Shown in pieces: positions 1 to 5,894 of a stretch of 5,963 nucleotides of DNA. The stretch's first letter is position 1. Each line of letters begins with the position of its first letter. The DNA lies in contig CANRJL010000067.1 of assembly GCA_947630935.1 (NCBI GenBank), positions 1 to 5,963 of the forward strand, in the 5' to 3' direction. Origin of the DNA: an uncultured Bacilli bacterium (lineage in GTDB: Bacteria; Bacillota_I; Bacilli_A; RF39; UBA660). The position numbers were made by a program, and so were the translations under genes. The notes under the pieces were generated by a model, which had not been told where the DNA came from, did no database searches, and was given only the letters and a program-made list of their open reading frames with translations.

Positions 1-491
1 TCTGTTTTATTCCAGCTACTATCTAATGTTTTTAAGCTATTATGTTCGACAGCATATAAACCATCTTTTCCTTCTTCAGCTAAAGGTATTCTCTTTCCTG
101 GAAATTGAGCTTTTAGCACCTTTTTAAAGTACAAGGTACATCTCGTTTTTGCTTTGGTTAAATTCAATACCAAAGGTGCCCATTTGTCTTCATTCCATTC
201 AACTGTTACATCACCGTCACATTCAGCTTTTTCAAAAGCTAAATTATCAGTATTGTCTTTTTGAGGCATTTCTTCTAGCCAAGTACTTCCATTATAATAG
301 GCAAAGTAAACATCACTTTTACCATAATAATTTACTTTACCATTGACAAATTCAAAACTTTTATTTACTTGATACAATGAAAAAGTCTTACCTAATAACA
401 AGCCTATTCCTAACGAACATAATATAACAAGTGTTCCTAATAACACTTTTTTCTTATTCTTTCTTATTTTTTCTAATTTTTTTAATTTCAT
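1..491 (-). CDS. Signal-anchored surface protein, N-terminal part (3' end beyond window)
   Basis: This open frame starts at ATG 491 and runs off the left edge, giving 163 visible residues with no stop. An AAAGGAGA ribosome binding site (501-508) sits about 9 nt upstream, a strong start. The product has a very basic N-terminus (many Lys in residues 2-15), one hydrophobic segment (about 16-34, no obvious cleavage site), and then an extracellular module at about 45-123. Recognisable elements are DVYFAYYNGSTW (60-71), FPQK-like EMPQKD (74-79), WNEDKWAP (99-106) and TRCTLYF (116-122). Cys91 and Cys118 could form a disulfide. From memory, this module recurs in large secreted proteins of uncultured gut Bacilli/Mollicutes, often ahead of a further C-terminal domain; no biochemical function is known to me. 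The gene follows the terminator at 631-661, so it is probably a separate transcription unit. The gene and its membrane anchor are secure, the family call is moderate, and the function is unknown. Confidence 0.85.
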   Translation of the reverse strand, partial: MKLKKLEKIRKNKKKVLLGTLVILCSLGIGLLLGKTFSLYQVNKSFEFVNGKVNYYGKSDVYFAYYNGSTWLEEMPQKDNTDNLAFEKAECDGDVTVEWNEDKWAPLVLNLTKAKTRCTLYFKKVLKAQFPGKRIPLAEEGKDGLYAVEHNSLKTLDSSWNKT

Positions 492-500
492 GGGCTATTG

Positions 501-508
501 TCTCCTTT
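501..508 (-). promoter_or_regulatory. Ribosome binding site of the partial surface-protein gene
   Basis: On the minus strand this reads AAAGGAGA, close to the consensus. It lies about 9 nt before the ATG at 491. It fixes the start of a gene whose stop is outside the window and which could therefore be missed. Confidence 0.8.
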
Positions 509-562
509 ACTAATTTTAAAATATGGATCTTATGTCAATTTTTTAAAATCTTTTTGTACTTT

Positions 563-593
563 ATTATAGTATTAGCTATTTTATTTAATTTAA
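563..593 (-). promoter_or_regulatory. Possible weak promoter for the surface-protein gene
   Basis: A perfect TATAAT -10 hexamer lies at 568-563 on the minus strand. The best -35 candidate is a poor TTAAAT (593-588) at 19 bp. It would give a leader of about 65 nt before the ATG at 491. In such AT-rich DNA a TATAAT is common by chance, so the support is mainly its position between a terminator and a gene start. Confidence 0.35.
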
Positions 594-600
594 TACTATA
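565..600. repeat. 10-bp perfect inverted repeat in the intergenic region
   Basis: TATAGTATTA at 565-574 is mirrored exactly by TAATACTATA at 591-600, with a 16-bp spacer. The left arm overlaps the candidate -10 hexamer at 563-568. It could be an operator pair or a leader hairpin. It could also be chance pairing in AT-rich sequence. Confidence 0.4.
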
Positions 601-619
601 CGACATATTATGTCATATA
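597..619. promoter_or_regulatory. Imperfect palindrome, candidate operator
   Basis: The core GACATATTATGTC (602-614) has perfect 6-bp arms around one central base. Four further matching pairs lie outside a single mismatch (601/615), giving a 23-bp near-palindrome. It sits between the upstream terminator and the surface-protein gene, where a dimeric repressor could bind. I do not recognise it as a known regulator's consensus. Confidence 0.3.
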
Positions 620-630
620 TATAATAACAC

Positions 631-661
631 AAAAAAAAAAGTTAAACAATATATTTAACTT
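631..661 (-). terminator. Rho-independent terminator of the four-gene operon
   Basis: On the minus strand the sequence folds as AAGTTAAA (661-654), a 7-nt loop, and TTTAACTT (646-639). This 8-bp stem is followed directly by a run of T to 631. The first bases of the stem overlap the TAA stop (662-660) of the deacetylase gene. The stem is short and nearly all A-U, but the symmetry and long U-tract at the exact gene end make it convincing. It separates the operon from the surface-protein gene. Confidence 0.8.
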
Positions 662-2084
662 AATTATTTATACTATGTTCAACACTTGGACTATCCATTG
701 TAAGTGGTAAGAAATTATAACCATTTTCTATACCATATTTAATAATATCTTCAACAGCATTCACACTAAAATTTTTAGTATCATGTTGTAATACAACTGA
801 GGTTCCACTCTTTAAATTACTTGTAACATTTTTAACAATTTGTTTAGTATCCGTAGTTTCTCCTGCATCTCCACTTAAAACATTCCAATCAAAATAACGA
901 TACCCTTTAGCCCCTAACATCTTAGCTAAATTACTCATTATATGACTACCATTATCATAATTTTTACTAATTGTATTAGAACTACCACCAGGAAATCTCA
1001 CAATCATTGTTTTATAACCTGTCAAATTATATATTTTATTTTGCATATTAGTCAAATCTTCAAAATAATTATCTACACTTGCATAAATATAACTATAAGA
1101 ATGAGTATAACTATGAATAGCAACTGTATGTCCTTCATCATATTCTCTTTTAATCATATCATCATAACCTTTACTAGTATTTTGACTAGTTAAAAAAAAT
1201 GTTGCTTTTACATTATATTTTTTTAATACATCCAATAATTGTCCTGTATAAGCACTAGGTCCATCATCAAAAGTTAAATAAACATTTTTTGTTCCTTTTT
1301 CAGCATAATTTTTTGCTTGATATACATATACTGTCCGATTTGTTGAAGAAGAAAGTCCTGATGAATCACTAACTTTATAAGTTATAACATATTTTCCCTC
1401 TTTCGAAGAATCAACTTCTCCCTCCCTAATTACTTTTTCAGAAATATCACCATCACAATTATCTACAGCTTTCACACCATTTTCTTCATATTTTTGATTT
1501 AATTGCAAGTAAACCAAATTATCTCCAATTAAATTAATTTTTGGCGCTTCCTCATCTATTTTACGAGCATCTTTAAAAACTTTAACTTCATTTCCAGCCC
1601 CATCAGCAACTGAAAAAACTAATTTACTATCTTCAGCTTTAACCAAAACTTTATCGCTTAAATCACCATCTATATCATCAATAGCTTTAATTTCAAAATT
1701 AACTGGAATACTGCCATTTGGACAATATTTTAAATTTTCACCATTAACTTCTAAAGTCGGTGCTTTTTTATCCATTACTTTAACAATTTGCTCTTTAACT
1801 ATCACATTATTTTGATAAGAAAATGTATAGGTAACTTTATATTCTCCAAGCTTTTTTGTATCAACATTTCCATCTTTTTTAACAGCAACTTCATGACACG
1901 AAAAAATATTACCAAAGCAAACATCATTATAATTATCTTCATATAAATCATTATAAGAAATTTCAATAATTTCTTGAAAATTTTTAAGCTTAAATTTCGG
2001 ATAAATAAAAACTGTTAATAACACAAGAAAAATAATAACCCCAATTAGTAAAATAACAATTTTCCAATGTTTAAATTTATTCAT
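660..2084 (-). CDS. Membrane-anchored polysaccharide deacetylase (NodB domain) with Ig-like repeats
   Basis: This 474-residue carbohydrate esterase family 4-type enzyme is predicted to remove acetyl groups from an extracellular glycan such as peptidoglycan. A signal anchor (about residues 7-28) is followed by three Ig-like/DUF5011-type modules: about 35-105, 106-175 and 180-255. The third shows APKINLIG, DNCDGDIS and GKYVITYKVSD. The NodB domain (about 267-460) has the usual motifs: TFDDGPS (catalytic and metal Asp), HSYTH (two metal His), RFPGGS, DWNVLSGD and LQHD, so it looks catalytically complete. I chose ATG 2084: a GTG at 2093 would add three residues, but only the ATG has even a weak purine-rich site (GTGAG) at a usable distance. 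The gene starts 20 nt after the oxidoreductase stop and ends in a terminator, making it last in the operon. The fold is certain; the actual substrate is not determined by sequence. Confidence 0.93.
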   Translation of the reverse strand: MNKFKHWKIVILLIGVIIFLVLLTVFIYPKFKLKNFQEIIEISYNDLYEDNYNDVCFGNIFSCHEVAVKKDGNVDTKKLGEYKVTYTFSYQNNVIVKEQIVKVMDKKAPTLEVNGENLKYCPNGSIPVNFEIKAIDDIDGDLSDKVLVKAEDSKLVFSVADGAGNEVKVFKDARKIDEEAPKINLIGDNLVYLQLNQKYEENGVKAVDNCDGDISEKVIREGEVDSSKEGKYVITYKVSDSSGLSSSTNRTVYVYQAKNYAEKGTKNVYLTFDDGPSAYTGQLLDVLKKYNVKATFFLTSQNTSKGYDDMIKREYDEGHTVAIHSYTHSYSYIYASVDNYFEDLTNMQNKIYNLTGYKTMIVRFPGGSSNTISKNYDNGSHIMSNLAKMLGAKGYRYFDWNVLSGDAGETTDTKQIVKNVTSNLKSGTSVVLQHDTKNFSVNAVEDIIKYGIENGYNFLPLTMDSPSVEHSINN

Positions 2085-2104
2085 TATAAACACTCACAAT
2101 ATAT

Positions 2105-3169
2105 TTATAAAAATTTTTCGACAATATATTTTGGTGATTCCATTTCACTAGTTGAAACAAAACCAGGTCGAGAGTTAATAACATCTGTTAATCGGTTAAC
2201 TATATCTGCACATGTAAGCATTACAGTATTAGGCTTTTCATTCACAATATGCGTTGTTGGTTCTCCAAAAATCGTCCATTCATTAACATCATATTCATCT
2301 TCCAAATAAACTTTTCCAACACATTCTACTTCAAACAAAACATTTTCTTTCGTACTAGCATATATAATAGCGCTCATTCCTCGAACTTGTCCTTCTAAAA
2401 GAGTAATATCTAATGTATTAGAATGAAGTTCCTTTTCACAAAAAATAGGCACACAAACTTGTTTTATATCAGTAATATGAAAACCTAATTTGGCACTTAA
2501 CCACCCAACAACATTCCACATATAACTAGGAAAAAATTCACAATTATCCATTTTTTTAGCAAGTTCTTCCTCACTAATTTGATTATCTTTAGCAATTTTC
2601 TTAGCAAATTCTTCCTTAGTAAGACCAACTCCATGAACATTTGCTAAAGCTATTCCATAATCTTCCACATTATAACAAGAACTACCTTTTATCTTAGTAA
2701 TTTTATGAGTTGAACCACATACACTTGTAACCATATTGCCCCAAAAAACATCTTGATACCCACATCCCGTTATAGTACAATGATTTGCTTTAGCTAATGT
2801 ATCCAATTCTTTAAAAAGATTAGGATTACTATTTGAAGGAAAAAATGCTTCTTCACAAGTAGTAATTACATTAACACCATTTTTTAAACAAATTCTACTT
2901 ACTTCTAAAATATCATTCATTGTACTCATCGTAGTAACAATAGCAATAGAAGGCTTAAGTTTCTTTAACAAATCATTTAAATAATCTAAAGAACTTATAA
3001 CAACTCCCTTCTCATCACATTCCATAATTTTACCAATATCTTGTCCAATTATCTCATGATTAATATCTACAGCTCCAACAATCTCGCCACCTTTTTCGTA
3101 AACATACCGCATAATATATTTACTCATCTTTCCACAACCAATTTGCAATACTCGTAATTTTTCTTCCAT
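2105..3169 (-). CDS. 2,4-diaminopentanoate dehydrogenase-family NAD(P)-dependent oxidoreductase
   Basis: This 354-residue protein has a DapB-like N-terminal Rossmann fold and a DAPDH-type C-terminal domain. Visible features are the nucleotide-binding turn GCGKMSK (11-17), AVD at the end of strand 2 (33-35), the family signature TTCEEAFFP (103-111), GCGYQDVFWGN (135-145), WTIFGEP (298-304), and the C-terminal VNRLTDVINSRPG (324-336). Characterised members oxidatively deaminate 2,4-diaminopentanoate to 2-amino-4-oxopentanoate in clostridial ornithine fermentation. Neither ornithine aminomutase nor the thiolase genes are nearby, so the substrate here may differ. The third glycine of a typical GxGxxG turn is Ser16. 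The ATG at 3169 follows the ATPase stop by 4 nt, with an AAAGAGGG site inside the ATPase's last codons, so translation is probably coupled. Family confidence is good; the precise reaction is uncertain. Confidence 0.87.
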   Translation of the reverse strand: MEEKLRVLQIGCGKMSKYIMRYVYEKGGEIVGAVDINHEIIGQDIGKIMECDEKGVVISSLDYLNDLLKKLKPSIAIVTTMSTMNDILEVSRICLKNGVNVITTCEEAFFPSNSNPNLFKELDTLAKANHCTITGCGYQDVFWGNMVTSVCGSTHKITKIKGSSCYNVEDYGIALANVHGVGLTKEEFAKKIAKDNQISEEELAKKMDNCEFFPSYMWNVVGWLSAKLGFHITDIKQVCVPIFCEKELHSNTLDITLLEGQVRGMSAIIYASTKENVLFEVECVGKVYLEDEYDVNEWTIFGEPTTHIVNEKPNTVMLTCADIVNRLTDVINSRPGFVSTSEMESPKYIVEKFL

Positions 3170-3173
3170 CTTT

Positions 3174-4112
3174 TTACCCTCTTTCTTCTAAATTAACATT
3201 TTCCTCTAAAATCAAATCTTTAAATTCTTCTTTAAAACGTTCAATTTCTTTTACTTTAACATCTTCATAAATATTTTTAGCATTACAAATTGCTTTATAA
3301 AAATGTCTTAAACGAACAACAGGCTCATTTTCATATAAAGCATAACTAAAAGCATTAGCAACTATGGTTAAACAAATATCAGGATATCTACTTGCAACTT
3401 CATAAACCCTTTTATATTCATCGGTCATTTCCACTATAAAAGCCATTAATTTTTCTTTTATAAAATCTGTATAATCACAACGTACCCCAATTTGTTTTTC
3501 TATTTTAGGAATAGTGCCAATTAAAATTTTAACTGTATCACTTTTATCAGTTTCTAAAACATCAATTTTTTGAAATCTTCTTAAAAAAGCTCGATCTCGC
3601 AAAATATAAGATTCATATTCTTCAGTCGTTGTCGCACCAATCATTTTGATTGAGCCACGATCTAACCCAGCTTTTAACATATTTGCAAAATCTATACCAG
3701 AATTTTCATTAGTACTTTTATTTACCAAAACATGAGTTTCATCAATAAACAAAATAGTTTTTTGCCGAGCATCTAATTCTTTAACCAGCAAAGCAACTCT
3801 ACTTTCACTTTGACCTTCTGTATTAATATATCCTAATAAAGAGGTTATATGTATTTTTATAATTTCCCAGCCTTTCAAAGCATCAGGAACTAAATTTTTT
3901 TTAATTCGATAAGCGAGTCCTTCTACAATAGCTGTTTTTCCAATCCCCGGTTTTCCAACTAATAAGGCACTTTTTTCAGGAGTCAGCAAAGTTAAAATAC
4001 ATTGTTTAATTTCATTATCTCTAGCAATTGCTGGATCAGTTATATATTCATTAGCAGTTAAATTTTCACCATATCGCTCTAACATACTGATAGTTTCCAT
4101 ATTTTCATTCAT
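3174..4112 (-). CDS. Stand-alone AAA+ ATPase resembling the first ATPase domain of ClpB/ClpC
   Basis: This 312-residue cytoplasmic protein is essentially one Clp-type D1 module. It opens with the pre-D1 motif LERYGENLT (11-19), followed by DPAIARDNEI (26-35). Walker A GKPGIGKT (53-60), AIVEGLAYRI (61-70), Walker B ILFIDETH (120-127), sensor-1 GATTTEEY (159-166) and paired arginine-finger residues LRRF (177-180) are all present, so ATP binding and hydrolysis look intact. It lacks the Clp N-domain, a middle coiled-coil insertion and a second AAA module, and is far shorter than ClpB or ClpC. The pore-loop KYR of ClpB D1 aligns by eye with Asn-Thr-Glu (97-99), so the substrate-gripping tyrosine is absent. 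The ATG at 4112 has AGAGGATG about 5-8 nt upstream. Its stop is 4 nt from the oxidoreductase gene. It may be a dedicated remodeller of a partner encoded here; that role is inference. Confidence 0.9.
   Translation of the reverse strand: MNENMETISMLERYGENLTANEYITDPAIARDNEIKQCILTLLTPEKSALLVGKPGIGKTAIVEGLAYRIKKNLVPDALKGWEIIKIHITSLLGYINTEGQSESRVALLVKELDARQKTILFIDETHVLVNKSTNENSGIDFANMLKAGLDRGSIKMIGATTTEEYESYILRDRAFLRRFQKIDVLETDKSDTVKILIGTIPKIEKQIGVRCDYTDFIKEKLMAFIVEMTDEYKRVYEVASRYPDICLTIVANAFSYALYENEPVVRLRHFYKAICNAKNIYEDVKVKEIERFKEEFKDLILEENVNLEERG
3177..3184 (-). promoter_or_regulatory. Ribosome binding site embedded in the end of the ATPase gene
   Basis: AAAGAGGG lies in the last sense codons (Glu-Arg-Gly) of the ATPase gene, 7 nt before the oxidoreductase ATG at 3169. 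Ribosomes finishing the ATPase would uncover or reuse this site, which ties the output of the two proteins together. Confidence 0.75.
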
Positions 4113-4208
4113 ATGATCATCCTCTTTTAATAGTGTACCACAAAAAAAAGAAAAAAACAGCTTTAATATTTCATAAAAACAACAATCTTAAAATAAAAAT
4201 AATTTTAT
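4113..4208. other. A/T-rich gap inside the operon, no gene
   Basis: This 96-bp gap separates the HAAS stop from the ATPase start. It holds an all-A/T potential hairpin just after the stop (AAATAAAA/TTTTATTT, minus strand, no U-tract following) and two T-runs on the minus strand (4151-4157 and 4142-4149). I see no convincing terminator or promoter, so read-through transcription from the HAAS gene is the simplest reading. Confidence 0.5.
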
Positions 4209-5798
4209 TTAATAAAAAATTCGACAAGATTTATCTTGAATTTGTTCTTGACCAACTAAATTAGTTTTTACAACCTTCAAAACTTCTGAATCTTTAAAAA
4301 TTTCCTCGATATCCGTATCAATAAATGATTGATAAGTTTTAAACAAAAATTCATAATAAGCATTTTTTTCTAAATTAGGTACTAAACTACTATTTAATTT
4401 TACAGTATAAACATCATCATCTAAAAAACTAGCTAACGTCACATAAGTAAAATCATCATTATTTCTTTGCAAAAAATCTAAAACTTGATAAGTTCTTACA
4501 AATTCACATTCTGAATATATTGCAACATTATGATAATATTTTTGCCTATTTTCCTTTAATATTTTAATTTGTTCTTCATTTGCCCGAACAATAATCTGTG
4601 GTTCTAAATAATAATTATATATTTTTTTCTCTTTTAAATCATTTAACATTTGAAATATTAATTCTTTAGAAATTTTTAATTCATGAAAATCCCAATTCAA
4701 ATATACTTTTTCATCTTTCTTTTCAATATTAGTTTTAACTTTAGTAGCAATTGGATAATATTTATAAATAATTTGAATATTTGCAAGTGAATTATCAACA
4801 ATATAATCTCCAATATTACCAATCAATGTTAAATCTAAAGTAAAAGGAAGTTCTTCTTTTAATGTTTCAATTTCTAAATTAGAAGGAGCATCATTAACAA
4901 AAGTAGTATCAGCAATTTCAAAAGTCGCTAAAATACATCCACTTCCTAGAAGAAGAAAACTAATAGTTAAAAAAGCTAAAATTCGTTTAAAATTTCCCTT
5001 TTGGTCAATAACAAAACGATAAAGTAACTGGAAAAATAAAAAACCTAATAAAAATAATGCTAAGAAAATAAGATACAAACCATAATAAGCAATCCCATAA
5101 AAAAGAAAATATACACATAAGCATAAAATAATACCCATTAAAATCAAATAAATGCTTAAACCTAATAAAAATAAAATAGCCAAAAATTTAAATATAATAG
5201 CCAAACCTTGTACAATATTAAAATTTAAAACTGTTTTTTCATTTTTTGCTTTAGTATTTTTAGTAGAAGAAATATCTTTAATAAAATAACGCTTCGAAAT
5301 AAATTTAGTAAAGCACGAAATACTTATCAAAATATAAGCAAAATTCAAAATAATTTTCCAAAATAAATAAAACATTTGATTAATTGGGTTTGACAAAATA
5401 GAAAACAAAAATTTTCCAAAATTTTCTAAAAGTTCAACTGGAATATGACAAAAAGCAATAAAAAGAATAAAAAGTAAAATTTCTATAAAAATTTTTAATA
5501 ATTCTTTAGGTTCTTTTGTTTTAATTAGATGAAAAAATTGCTCTATAAAATTCATTATTTTCTTACTTAAAGAACTAATAATATCTTCACCGACATTTTG
5601 TTTTTTTTGTGAAACAACAATTTCTCTAACAATTTCCTCAATTGTTCCAAAAGATTTTACAGCTTCTTCTTCCGATAAACCCATTGCGATTTTTTCATCA
5701 ATATAATTTGCATAGTTATTTAATAAATCATCCATATCTTCTATATTATATTTAATAAGTTCTTGTTTTAATTTTTTTAAAAATTCTCTTTTTTTCAC
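4209..5798 (-). CDS. HAAS/DUF1700-type polytopic membrane protein with large C-terminal domain
   Basis: This 529-residue protein begins with a HAAS-type helical domain (about 1-67): KREFLKKLKQEL, then YANYIDEKIAMGLSEEEAV and FGTIEEIVREI. In characterised neighbourhoods such proteins are often encoded beside a PadR-family repressor and relay membrane signals. Five or six hydrophobic segments follow (about 102-119, 142-162, 196-220, 221-236, 238-262, 273-292), then a roughly 235-residue C-terminal domain (294-529). That domain is rich in Ile/Tyr/Lys and matches no family I recognise. The start is GTG at 5798 with GGGTGA (5808-5813) 9 nt upstream and a good promoter just before it. It is the first gene of the likely operon; the ATPase gene follows after 96 bp. 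No PadR gene is visible; one may lie beyond the group II intron. The HAAS call is fairly secure; topology and function are open. Confidence 0.85.
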   Translation of the reverse strand: MKKREFLKKLKQELIKYNIEDMDDLLNNYANYIDEKIAMGLSEEEAVKSFGTIEEIVREIVVSQKKQNVGEDIISSLSKKIMNFIEQFFHLIKTKEPKELLKIFIEILLFILFIAFCHIPVELLENFGKFLFSILSNPINQMFYLFWKIILNFAYILISISCFTKFISKRYFIKDISSTKNTKAKNEKTVLNFNIVQGLAIIFKFLAILFLLGLSIYLILMGIILCLCVYFLFYGIAYYGLYLIFLALFLLGFLFFQLLYRFVIDQKGNFKRILAFLTISFLLLGSGCILATFEIADTTFVNDAPSNLEIETLKEELPFTLDLTLIGNIGDYIVDNSLANIQIIYKYYPIATKVKTNIEKKDEKVYLNWDFHELKISKELIFQMLNDLKEKKIYNYYLEPQIIVRANEEQIKILKENRQKYYHNVAIYSECEFVRTYQVLDFLQRNNDDFTYVTLASFLDDDVYTVKLNSSLVPNLEKNAYYEFLFKTYQSFIDTDIEEIFKDSEVLKVVKTNLVGQEQIQDKSCRIFY

Positions 5799-5807
5799 TT
5801 TATCTAT

Positions 5808-5813
5808 TCACCC
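5808..5813 (-). promoter_or_regulatory. Ribosome binding site supporting the GTG start of the HAAS gene
   Basis: GGGTGA lies 9 nt before the GTG at 5798. No in-frame ATG is as well placed, and the HAAS motif MKKREFLKKL starts exactly at this GTG, so the unusual start codon is supported. Confidence 0.65.
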
Positions 5814-5825
5814 ATATCTAAAAAA

Positions 5826-5854
5826 AGCATACCATTACAATTTTAGACAGTCAA
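5826..5854 (-). promoter_or_regulatory. Sigma-A-type promoter of the HAAS-led operon
   Basis: The -35 TTGACT (5854-5849) and -10 TATGCT (5831-5826) are 17 bp apart. TGG immediately precedes the -10, giving an extended -10 element. Transcription would start near 5818-5820, leaving a leader of about 20 nt that just includes the ribosome binding site. This is the best promoter in the window and lies about 33 bp after the intron end. Confidence 0.8.
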
Positions 5855-5867
5855 GAATTTTAATAAA

Positions 5868-5894
5868 ACTCAATTTTTTTATTTTCAATCGAGT
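5868..5894 (-). repeat. Hairpin spanning the intron 3' junction
   Basis: ACTCGATT (5894-5887), the last bases of the intron plus one flanking base, can pair with AATTGAGT (5875-5868) in the flanking DNA. The result is an 8-bp stem with one G-U pair and an 11-nt A-rich loop, followed by TTTATT. It could act as a weak terminator for read-through from the intron. It would compete with the domain VI branch-point helix. Confidence 0.4.

Noticed and set aside
149..346. Plus-strand open frame of 65 codons
   Set aside because: It lies fully inside the minus-strand surface-protein gene, has no ribosome binding site, and its His/Gln/Leu-rich product is typical of an antisense shadow.
513..540. TTGACA box before the surface-protein gene (minus strand about 538-533)
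   Set aside because: No -10 hexamer lies at 16-18 bp, and the implied transcription start would fall in or after the ribosome binding site.
431..658. Plus-strand open frame of 75 codons encoding a very hydrophobic peptide
   Set aside because: It overlaps the start of the surface-protein gene and the terminator. Its Phe/Ile/Leu richness reflects reading T-rich antisense DNA, and it has no Shine-Dalgarno site.
942..1193. Plus-strand open frame inside the deacetylase gene
   Set aside because: It is antisense to the conserved NodB motifs; its Ile/Thr-rich composition is a shadow effect.
2085..2093. GTG start at 2093 for the deacetylase
   Set aside because: No ribosome binding site is correctly spaced for it; ATG at 2084 gives a more typical signal anchor (MNKFKHWK).
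2067..2309. Plus-strand open frame across the dehydrogenase end
   Set aside because: It is antisense to the conserved C-terminal DAPDH motif and the deacetylase start, with no supporting start signals.
4132..4160. Possible extended -10 promoter (TGGTACACT) before the ATPase gene
   Set aside because: The -35 is very poor (CTGTTT), the spacer is a homopolymer run, and transcription would begin inside the ribosome binding site.
4188..4211. Possible terminator after the HAAS gene
   Set aside because: The stem is made only of A-U pairs with no following U-tract, so it is unlikely to stop transcription.
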